Part shown: positions 54,079 to 61,043 of the stretch, one piece after another
How positions within the stretch are numbered: position 1 is the stretch's first letter
Layout of the letters: the number at the start of each line of letters is the position of its first letter
Assembly: GCF_001429395.1 (NCBI RefSeq)
Contig: NZ_LMJT01000041.1
Span: 197,452-261,451 of the forward strand
Origin: Allobosea sp. Root381
GTDB lineage: Bacteria; Pseudomonadota; Alphaproteobacteria; Rhizobiales; Beijerinckiaceae
DNA length: 64,000 nt
Reading direction: 5' to 3'
Made by a program: the position numbers and the translations under genes
Notes under the pieces: generated by a model
The model's database searches: none
Told to the model about the DNA's origin: nothing
What the model saw: only the letters and a program-made list of their open reading frames with translations

Positions 54079-55683
54079 TTACTCCGCAGCCTGCGCATGC
54101 AGCCGCGCGCCGCGCGCGATCAGCTTGTTCAGCGCCGCGAGATAGGCCTTGGCCGAGGCGACCAGCGTGTCCGGATCGGCTCCGCGGCCGGTAACCGAGG
54201 AACCGTCGCGCGAGAGCCGGACCGAGACCTCGGCCTGTGCGTCCGTACCCTCGGTGACGGCGTGGACGTCGTAGAGCTCCAGCGTCACCTCATGCGGCAC
54301 GATCGTCTTGATCGCCTTGAAGATCGCGTCGATCGGGCCGTTGCCCTCGACCTCCTCGGTGACGTGGCGGCCCTCGACGTCGAGCTTCATGGTCGCGCGC
54401 TGCGGCCCGCGCGTGCCGGCGATCACCGTCAGCGATTCCAGCTTGATGCGGTCATGGGCGGTGGCGATGTTCTCGTCGACCAGCGCCTCGATATCCTCGT
54501 CATAGACATGCTTCTTACGGTCGGCGAGCGCCTTGAAGCGGGTGAAGGCGTCCTCCATCTGGTTGTCGCCCAGGTCGTAGCCCATGTCCTTCAGCTTCGA
54601 ACGGAAGGCGGCGCGGCCTGAATGCTTGCCCATCACCAGCGAGGTCTTGGTCACGCCGACCGAGGCCGGCGTCATGATCTCGTAGGTGGTGTTGTTCTTC
54701 AGCATACCGTCCTGGTGGATGCCACTCTCATGGGCGAAGGCGTTCCGGCCGACGATCGCCTTGTTGTACTGCACCGGGAAGGAGCAGGCGGTCGAGACCG
54801 CCTTGGAAGCGCGCATCAGCATCGTCGCATCGATGCCGGTATCGTAGGGCAGCACGTCGCCGCGCACGCGCAGCGCCATCACCACCTCCTCCAGCGCGGC
54901 ATTGCCGGCGCGCTCGCCGATGCCGTTCAGCGTGCATTCGACCTGCCTCGCCCCACCCTCGATCCCGGCCAGCGAGTTCGCCACGGCCAGGCCGAGATCA
55001 TTGTGACAATGCACCGAGAAGATAGCCTTGTCGGCGTTCGGTACGCGCTCGCGGACCGCCTTGAACATGGTGCGGTATTCGTCCGGCGTCGCATAGCCGA
55101 CGGTGTCGGGCAGGTTGATCGTGGTGGCGCCCGCCCTGATCGCGGCCTCGACCGTGCGGCAGAGATAGTCGATGGGGGTCCGGGTGGCGTCCATCGCCGA
55201 CCACTCGACATCCTCGACCAGGTTGCGCGCCTGCGTCACCGTCGCGGTGATGATCTCCAGAACCTGCTCCTGGTTCTTGCGCATCTGGTGCTCCAGATGG
55301 ATCGGCGAGGTCGAGACGAAGGTGTGGATGCGTGGCCGCGGCGCATGACGCACCGCCTCGCCAGCGCGGGCGATGTCGCCCGAGATGGCGCGGGCGAGGC
55401 CTGCGATCGTCGCGCGCTTGCTGCGGCGGGCGATCTCGGAAACCGCCTCGAAATCGCCGTCCGAGGCGATCGGGAAACCGGCCTCGATGATGTCGACGCC
55501 CATGGCGTCCAGCATCTCGGCGATCTCGAGCTTCTCCTCGAAGGTCATGGTGGCGCCGGGGCACTGCTCGCCGTCGCGCAAGGTGGTGTCGAAGATCAGC
55601 ACGCGATCCTTGGAGGAGGTGGGCTGCGAGGAGGCAGTGTGGGCGGAGGCGTTGCCGGCAGGCTTCCGGGTCGAAACGGTCAT
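54079..55683 (-). CDS. leuA: 2-isopropylmalate synthase
   Basis: 534-aa enzyme of leucine synthesis, condensing acetyl-CoA and 2-ketoisovalerate in the cytoplasm. An N-terminal ~25-residue Ser/Thr tail precedes the TIM barrel (FDTTLRDGEQCPGATMTFEE, residues 31-50) with the metal motif HCHNDLG and the GIGERAGNAALEEVVMAL block. The C-terminal regulatory LeuA_dimer domain is present (~410-534), so leucine feedback control is expected. It is a single gene here, separate from leuBCD. Expression is probably also set by the leader peptide and hairpin upstream. Confidence 0.97.
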   Translation of the reverse strand: MTVSTRKPAGNASAHTASSQPTSSKDRVLIFDTTLRDGEQCPGATMTFEEKLEIAEMLDAMGVDIIEAGFPIASDGDFEAVSEIARRSKRATIAGLARAISGDIARAGEAVRHAPRPRIHTFVSTSPIHLEHQMRKNQEQVLEIITATVTQARNLVEDVEWSAMDATRTPIDYLCRTVEAAIRAGATTINLPDTVGYATPDEYRTMFKAVRERVPNADKAIFSVHCHNDLGLAVANSLAGIEGGARQVECTLNGIGERAGNAALEEVVMALRVRGDVLPYDTGIDATMLMRASKAVSTACSFPVQYNKAIVGRNAFAHESGIHQDGMLKNNTTYEIMTPASVGVTKTSLVMGKHSGRAAFRSKLKDMGYDLGDNQMEDAFTRFKALADRKKHVYDEDIEALVDENIATAHDRIKLESLTVIAGTRGPQRATMKLDVEGRHVTEEVEGNGPIDAIFKAIKTIVPHEVTLELYDVHAVTEGTDAQAEVSVRLSRDGSSVTGRGADPDTLVASAKAYLAALNKLIARGARLHAQAAE

Positions 55684-55760
55684 GGTCGTGTTCCTGGTAG
55701 AGTTGGCGCCGCTCTCAGCAGATGCAGGGCGCCCGGGATCTGAAGGTCGTTCTCGTCACT

Positions 55761-55803
55761 CCCCTGAGCGCCCAGGCATGCATGCCCGGCCGGCCCTCAG
55801 GGG
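55761..55803 (-). promoter_or_regulatory. Attenuator hairpin between the leucine-rich leader and leuA
   Basis: Outer arms CCCCTGAG (minus strand, 55803-55796) and CTCAGGGG (55768-55761) pair perfectly. Inside lies a second dyad around GGCATGCATGCC. The TGA of the leader peptide lies inside the 5' arm. No clear T-run follows, so termination might need a factor or the structure could act on translation. About 78 bases separate the hairpin from the leuA start. Confidence 0.6.
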
Positions 55804-55853
55804 CGGCTAAGGAGAAGAAGGAGACCAAGGCCGGAGAGGGCTGAAGCGCGCAT
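55797..55853 (-). CDS. Leucine-rich leader peptide of leuA (18 aa)
   Basis: Reads MRASALSGLGLLLLLSRP, with seven leucines in 18 codons, five of them in a row (CTC CTT CTT CTC CTT, 55823-55809), then stop. It ends 113 bases before leuA on the same strand, with the stop lying inside the hairpin arm at 55803-55796. This is the classic form of a ribosome-stalling attenuation leader. An in-frame ATG at 55886 would add 11 residues; neither start has a strong ribosome site. The frame beyond is much longer only by accident of the upstream sequence. Confidence 0.75.
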   Translation of the reverse strand: MRASALSGLGLLLLLSRP

Positions 55854-56022
55854 GCCGGCGGCCTGCGCGATGGCGCAGTCACTCATCCGGGCATGGGCGG
55901 CGGTCGAGACCACAGGCGTTCCTCTAGGCGTCCGATCATGATGTAACCGAAACCGGCACCGCGACGCAAGCATATGTCCGGCCGTCGCGGGGAATTGTGG
56001 CGCCTCCTGCCAAGGCCCTATC

Positions 56023-56733
56023 GTGATGCAGGCGCGACTCATGGCCGGGGAGCGCGCCCGTCCCCCCTCGGCCGCGTCGGATCAGCCGTCGATGATGCGC
56101 TACGACCGCCGGGCGATTGTCCTCGCCTCCTGCTTCTCGGGCCTTGCCGGCTACATCGACGCGCTCGGCTTCATCGCGCTCGGCGGCTTCTTCGTCTCCT
56201 TCATGACCGGCAACACGACCCGGCTCGGCATCGAGCTCGCCGGCAGCCATGGCGGCGGCATCGCGCTGGCCGCCGGCATCCTCGCGCTCTTCGTCGGCGG
56301 CGTCGTGCTGGGCTCGCTAGTCGGCCATGTCGCGGGCCGACGCCGGCCTCCGGCCGTGCTCGCGCTGGTGACGGTCTGCCTGTTCGTCTCGGCCGCGCTC
56401 GACACCGCCGGCTTCACCATGGCAGCGGTCTGCCTGCTCGCCGTGGCGATGGGTTCCGAGAACGCCGTCTTCCAGCGCGACGGCGAGGTCACGATCGGCC
56501 TGACCTACATGACGGGCACGCTGGTCAAGATGGGCCAGCGCATCGCGGCGGCGATGCTGGGCGGCCCGCCCCTCGCCTTCGTCAGGCATTTCCTGCTCTG
56601 GCTCGGGCTGATGCTGGGCGCCTGCATCGGCGCGACGGTGCATGGCATGATCGGCCTCGCCGCGATCTGGATCGCGGCCGGCGCGGCCGCACTCCTGTCG
56701 ATCGCGGCCTCCTTCCTGCTGCACGACGGCTGA
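56023..56733 (+). CDS. DUF1275 / YoaK-family membrane protein
   Basis: 236-aa inner-membrane protein with about seven hydrophobic segments. The family signature is present as GLAGYIDALGFIALGGFFVS followed by FMTGNTTRLG, and later GSENAVFQRDGEVTIGLTYM / TGTLVKMGQRIA. Function unknown; members are widespread. GTG 56023 has AAGG seven bases upstream; ATG 56026 or 56041 are alternatives, and the ~23-residue polar N-terminus is not conserved-looking. It is divergent from leuA; the leuA leader lies between them. Confidence 0.88.
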   Translation: MMQARLMAGERARPPSAASDQPSMMRYDRRAIVLASCFSGLAGYIDALGFIALGGFFVSFMTGNTTRLGIELAGSHGGGIALAAGILALFVGGVVLGSLVGHVAGRRRPPAVLALVTVCLFVSAALDTAGFTMAAVCLLAVAMGSENAVFQRDGEVTIGLTYMTGTLVKMGQRIAAAMLGGPPLAFVRHFLLWLGLMLGACIGATVHGMIGLAAIWIAAGAAALLSIAASFLLHDG

Positions 56734-56940
56734 GGCCGCCTACCTCGAAAGGGGTATATGGCGCGAGCCATCTTCGAGGCATATCGTAGCGTCACCTTCC
56801 GTAACTGCAGCTGCTGCGCGCCGCGAATGGCGCGCTGGCCCGCTGTTCTCGCGACCCGGCACCGAAGTGCTGCCGGTCGCGACCTTGAAGGCCTGGCTTC
56901 CCGCGGACCGCCTTTTCGTCGCAATCAAGAGGAGACGAGC

Positions 56941-57438
56941 ATGCGCCTGCCCCTTGCTGTCGCCGTGCTTTGCGCCGGTTTCGCCCTTCCCGCCACCGCC
57001 CAGGCGCCGGCCGACGCCGCCAAGCTCAAGCGCGGCGAATACCTCGTGACCATCATGGACTGCACCGGCTGTCACACGCCGGGCAAGCTGCTCGGCAAGC
57101 CGGACCACGGTCGGTTGCTGGCCGGCTCGGAGGTCGGCTTCGGCATCCCCGGCCTCGGCACCTTCTACCCGCCCAACCTGACGCCGGACCGCGAGACAGG
57201 GCTCGGCGGCTGGTCGGAGGCCGACATCGTGAAGGCCGTGCGCACCGGCGTGCGGCCGGACGGGCGCGTCCTCGCCCCGATCATGCCGTATGACAACTAC
57301 GGCAGGCTGACCGATGCCGACGCCGCGGCGCTCGCCACCTATCTGAAGAGCCTGAAGCCGGTGCGAAACGCGGCCCCTCGCCTCGTCGGCCCGACCGAGA
57401 AACCGACCGCGCCCTATCTCAGCGTCGTCATGCCCTGA
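56941..57438 (+). CDS. Periplasmic cytochrome c (class I type)
   Basis: 165-aa protein with a Sec signal (MRLPLAVAVLCAGFALPATA) and one haem site CTGCH near residue 41 in the mature N-terminal helix (LVTIMDCTGCHTPGKLLG). An axial Met is probable in the LAPIMPYDNYGRLTDADAAA region. The order CXXCH, then GFGIPGLGTFYPPNLTPD, resembles cytochromes that work with alcohol or aldehyde dehydrogenases. A GAGGAGACGAGC site precedes the ATG. It stands alone between the DUF1275 and lipoprotein genes, so the partner is unknown. Confidence 0.92.
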   Translation: MRLPLAVAVLCAGFALPATAQAPADAAKLKRGEYLVTIMDCTGCHTPGKLLGKPDHGRLLAGSEVGFGIPGLGTFYPPNLTPDRETGLGGWSEADIVKAVRTGVRPDGRVLAPIMPYDNYGRLTDADAAALATYLKSLKPVRNAAPRLVGPTEKPTAPYLSVVMP

Positions 57439-57603
57439 CGGGCGGCGTTTCGCGTCGCCTCAGAATCAGGCATCGTCGGCGCAACCGGAGCATCGGGCCG
57501 GATGGCGCCATCGCCATGCGAACGAATCCGATGCTGAGACAATGAGATCGACCGGCATCTCGCATCCGACAGGATGCGCCGGTCGATGCCTTGGAGTGCC
57601 TCG

Positions 57604-57954
57604 ATGCCGATTTCTTCCCGCTTCCTGCCGCCGCTCGCAATTCTCTGCGGGCTTGGCCTCTCCGCCTGCCAGACGCCCGCGAGTGCTCCTGCGGCGCCCC
57701 CGCCGGAACAGGCAGGGGCTGGCGTGACCCCCAACACCTTCCGCATGCCGACCAACACCGGCTGCGCCGGCGACGTCGACCGCTTCCAGGCGGTGATCGA
57801 CAACGACCTCGCCACCGGCCACACGACGAAGGGCGTCCATGGCCGCGTCTCGGCCGAGATCGCCAGCGCCCGTTCGAGCTGCGCCGCCGGCAACGAGGCC
57901 CGCGCCGCCAGTCAGATCCGCTCGACGAAGGCGAAGTTCGGCTATCCGGGTTGA
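57604..57954 (+). CDS. Small lipoprotein of unknown function
   Basis: 116-aa protein with a lipobox: LCGLGLSAC, with the acylated Cys at residue 22. A short Pro/Ala linker (QTPASAPAAPPPEQAG) and a helical mature domain follow (GCAGDVDRFQAVIDNDLATG; EIASARSSCAAGNEARAASQ). The two cysteines in GCAGD and SSCAAG may form a disulfide. Homologues with this short helical plan are found in Rhizobiales as hypothetical proteins. ATG 57604 is chosen because it gives a proper signal; an upstream start would add ten residues. Confidence 0.72.
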   Translation: MPISSRFLPPLAILCGLGLSACQTPASAPAAPPPEQAGAGVTPNTFRMPTNTGCAGDVDRFQAVIDNDLATGHTTKGVHGRVSAEIASARSSCAAGNEARAASQIRSTKAKFGYPG

Positions 57955-58034
57955 ACCCGGCGCAGCCGGGTCGGATGAGGGTATCCTGGGTGAAACGCAG
58001 CCAGGACGGCCCTCATACGTCTGCTGCGCAGACA

Positions 58035-58057
58035 CCTTCTCCCCCGACGGGAGAAGG
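58035..58057. repeat. Inverted repeat CCTTCTCCC/GGGAGAAGG
   Basis: Nine-base perfect arms (58035-58043 and 58049-58057) around a five-base loop, between the lipoprotein gene and the convergent M3 peptidase gene. It is preceded at ~57970-58015 by a second imperfect dyad (GATGAGGG..CCAGGA../..CCCTCAT). It may act as a terminator for either gene, although no T-run follows. Confidence 0.6.
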
Positions 58058-58069
58058 AAAACGGCGGCC

Positions 58070-60157
58070 TTAAGCCGCCAGTCCCCGCTTCTCCAGCAGC
58101 GCGTCCGGCGTCGGCAGCCGGCCGCGGAACAGTGTGTAGGCTTCCGCCGCGTCGCGGGTGTCGCCGGCCGAATAGATGTAGCGCTTCAGCCTCTCCGCCA
58201 GTTCCGGCGAAAACACGTCGCCTGTCTCGCGGAAGGCATTGAAGGCGTCGGCATCCATCACCTCCGACCAGAGATAGCTGTAATAGCCGGCGGAGTAGCC
58301 GTCGCCCGCGAAGACATGGGTGAAATGCGGCGTCCGGTGCCGCATGGTGATCTCGGCGGGCATGCCGATGCGCGCGAGCTCTGCCGCCTCGAAGGCGAGC
58401 GGATCGACCTCCGCGGGTTCTTCCAGCGAGTGAAAGGCGAGATCGACCAGCGCCGAGGAGGTGTATTCCACCGTGGCGAAGCCCTGATTGAAGGTCTGCG
58501 CTTTCTCGATCTTCTCGATCAACGACTCGGGGATCGGCTCTGCCGTGTCGGCGTGCAGGCAATATGTCCGCATCACCTCGCGCGTCAGGAACCAGTGCTC
58601 GTAGAGCTGCGAGGGCAGCTCTACGAAGTCGCGCGCCACCGCCGTGCCGGCAAGCGACCCATAGCGCACATCCGATAGAAGCCCATGCAGCGCATGGCCG
58701 AACTCGTGGAAGAGCGTGCGCGCCTCGTCGAGCGAAAGCAACGCCGGCTTGCCCTCGGCCGGCTTGGCGAAGTTGCACACATTGACGATGATCGGCCGGA
58801 CCTCGCCGTCGAGCTTGCGCTGGCCGCGGAACGCGCTCATCCAGGCGCCGGACCGCTTCGAGGCGCGCGCGAAGTCATCGCCGACGAACAGGCCGATATG
58901 GCGTCCGCCGTCGCTCTCCGTCACCTCGAAGATGCGGACATCGGGATGGTAGCCGGCAAGTTCCGGCCGCTCGGCGAAGGACAGGCCGAAGAGCTTGCCT
59001 GCGACGTCGAAGGCCGCCTGCCGCACCCGGTCGAGTTGGAGATAGGGCTTCAGCACCGCCTCGTCGAGCGCATAGGTCTTCTGCCGAACCTTCTCGGCAT
59101 AGTGACGCCAGTCCCAGGGCCGGATCGGCCCGTTCTCGCCTTCACCCTGCGCCATAGCGGCGAGATCGGCGGCCTCGCGCCCCGCCCGCGCCCTGGCCGG
59201 CGCCCAGACGAGTTCGAGCAGATCACGCACATTCTTCGGTGTCTTCGCCATCGTATCGTCGAGCTTGAAATGCGCGAAGGTCGCGAAGCCGAGCAGCTTC
59301 GCCTTCTGCGCGCGCAGGCTCACCATCTCGGCGACGATCGCGCGGTTGTCGCTCTCGCCGCCATTCTCGCCGCGCTTGCTCCAGGCGATGAAGGCCTCCT
59401 CGCGCAGGTCGCGCCACTTCGAGAAGGTCAGGAAAGGCTCGATGATCGAGCGCGACAATGTCACCGCATGCTGGCCGGGCTTCCCCCGGTCGGCGGCAGC
59501 GCGCGCCATCGCCGCCTTAAGGAAGTCCGGTAGCCCAGCGAGCCCGGCCTCGTCCTCGATGAACAGCGCATAGGAGGATTCGTCCTTGAGAACGTTCTGG
59601 CTGAACTGGGTGCCCAGCGCCGCCAGCCGCTCGTTGATCGCGGCGAGCCGCTTCTTGTCCTCGGCGCCGAGCTTCGCACCAGAGCGAATGAAACCCTTGT
59701 GGCTCCGTTCCAGGAGCCTGGCCTGCTCGGCGTCGAGACCGAGCGCATCCTGCCCGGCGAAGACCGCGTCGACGCGCGCGAACAGCCCCTCATCCATCAT
59801 GATCGCCGACCAGTGCCGCGACGTGATCGGCGACATCTCGCGCTCGATCGCCTGCAACGCTTCGTTGGTGTCGGCACCGGTGAGGTTGTAGAACACCCCG
59901 CCGACGCGGCTGAGCGCTCGCCCGGCCCGCTCCAGCGCCTCGATGGTGTTGGCGAAATCGGGCTTGGCCGGATCGGCGACGATCGCCTCAATCTCGCTCT
60001 TGTGCTTGGCGAGCGCCGCGTCGAAGGCAGGCCGAATATGCTCCGGCCTGATCGCTTCGAAAGGCGGCAACCGGAACGGCGTCTCCCAGCGCGCCGCGAA
60101 CGGATTCTCGGCCGGCAGCGCCAGAGCCTCGGGATGGGCGGTTTCGGCAGAGGTCAT
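58070..60157 (-). CDS. M3-family oligopeptidase (Dcp/oligopeptidase A type)
   Basis: 695-aa zinc metallopeptidase that degrades short peptides in the cytoplasm. The zinc site is LFHEFGHALHG, with His484, Glu485 and His488; the third ligand is in the SLEEPAEVD / GFATVEYTSSALVDLAF neighbourhood. Length fits oligopeptidase A/Dcp (~680). No signal peptide. Start ATG 60157 gives MTSAETAHPEALALPAENPF; the longer frame from 60259 is Lys/Arg-rich and lacks a better ribosome site. Its upstream region is the long empty stretch. Confidence 0.95.
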   Translation of the reverse strand: MTSAETAHPEALALPAENPFAARWETPFRLPPFEAIRPEHIRPAFDAALAKHKSEIEAIVADPAKPDFANTIEALERAGRALSRVGGVFYNLTGADTNEALQAIEREMSPITSRHWSAIMMDEGLFARVDAVFAGQDALGLDAEQARLLERSHKGFIRSGAKLGAEDKKRLAAINERLAALGTQFSQNVLKDESSYALFIEDEAGLAGLPDFLKAAMARAAADRGKPGQHAVTLSRSIIEPFLTFSKWRDLREEAFIAWSKRGENGGESDNRAIVAEMVSLRAQKAKLLGFATFAHFKLDDTMAKTPKNVRDLLELVWAPARARAGREAADLAAMAQGEGENGPIRPWDWRHYAEKVRQKTYALDEAVLKPYLQLDRVRQAAFDVAGKLFGLSFAERPELAGYHPDVRIFEVTESDGGRHIGLFVGDDFARASKRSGAWMSAFRGQRKLDGEVRPIIVNVCNFAKPAEGKPALLSLDEARTLFHEFGHALHGLLSDVRYGSLAGTAVARDFVELPSQLYEHWFLTREVMRTYCLHADTAEPIPESLIEKIEKAQTFNQGFATVEYTSSALVDLAFHSLEEPAEVDPLAFEAAELARIGMPAEITMRHRTPHFTHVFAGDGYSAGYYSYLWSEVMDADAFNAFRETGDVFSPELAERLKRYIYSAGDTRDAAEAYTLFRGRLPTPDALLEKRGLAA

Positions 60158-61043
60158 CTTGTCGCTTTCGTGAGGCAAGCCGGATCGATCGCCGTCGAAG
60201 ATATGTGCGAGATAGCAAGCCCGCACTGCGGCGGCTTTATCTTTGCGCGCCTTTTTCAAACAAACTGTTGATCTGTATAGAAAATTTTCTTTATCGTTGC
60301 GCGTCGCCTGTCATTATTTGTCGGGTTGTTTCCGGCTTTCGCTCCAATTTCACCGCATCAACCGCGTCGCCGCCCCCCGGATTGGTCACCCCTCCGACGC
60401 GCTCAGGTTGGCGAGCCGATCGCCGCCAACGCCCATGTCGAGATCTGGTTATGTCACCCGCGAGTTCGAAGTGCCGTTGATGACCTCGCGGCTACGCCTC
60501 GCTCTCGTGCCTGCACTCAGCGGCCAAGTCGATGGAGCAGCAGGCGGTCGAGTGCATGACGGTTGCATGACTGCGCCAAGCCGCGTGACTCTTCTTTGCA
60601 AAACTTAAACACACGATCGCGGTGCGACGGGAGAGGCACATGGCAATCGGGAGCGCCCCGGGCAGTTGGGGCAGCATGACCGCGGCAGCAATGATGGACC
60701 TTGGGCTGTGGTTTGGCGACTTACGTCTGAAGGACGGCCCGACCAAACGCCGTAGCACAACCTAGCCGCTGGTCGGGCAACAAAGTCCGACATAGTCCTC
60801 TAACGGCCAATACCGCTACCGGGCATCATGCTCGCTCTGCGAGGCCCAAGATAAACAGATGCGCGATTTGGCAGGAGGCGCTGCCACAAGCAAATCGAGG
60901 ATTAGATCGCACTCGGCCTTTGGTCAAGGCTGTTGCGACCTTTCGGGCAGCTGCGTCCATGAAGATCCGCGCACTTATGATCGATTTTCACATCTGCGGC
61001 CCAGCCGCCTCGGCGGCCCGGCCCATCAAGGGGTGAGGGCGTC
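60158..61043. other. 886-bp region without a supported gene
   Basis: Between the divergent M3 peptidase and haem peroxidase genes. 60230-60350 is noticeably A/T-richer than the rest. No frame here looks like a conserved protein: candidate frames at 60205-60480, 60243-60608 and 60492-60758 have Arg/Ser-rich or low-information translations. A short frame near 60640-60765 (41 aa) has GGAGAGG before it but no recognisable features. It probably carries the promoters of both flanking genes and may be partly decayed sequence. Confidence 0.5.

Noticed and set aside
55797..56042. An 81-aa frame containing the leader peptide
   Set aside because: Only the last 18 (or 29) codons make sense as a leader; the upstream part is not protein-like and reads back toward the DUF1275 start region.
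60640..60765. 41-aa frame with a plausible ribosome site
   Set aside because: Too short and featureless to call a gene; recorded only within the gene-free region.
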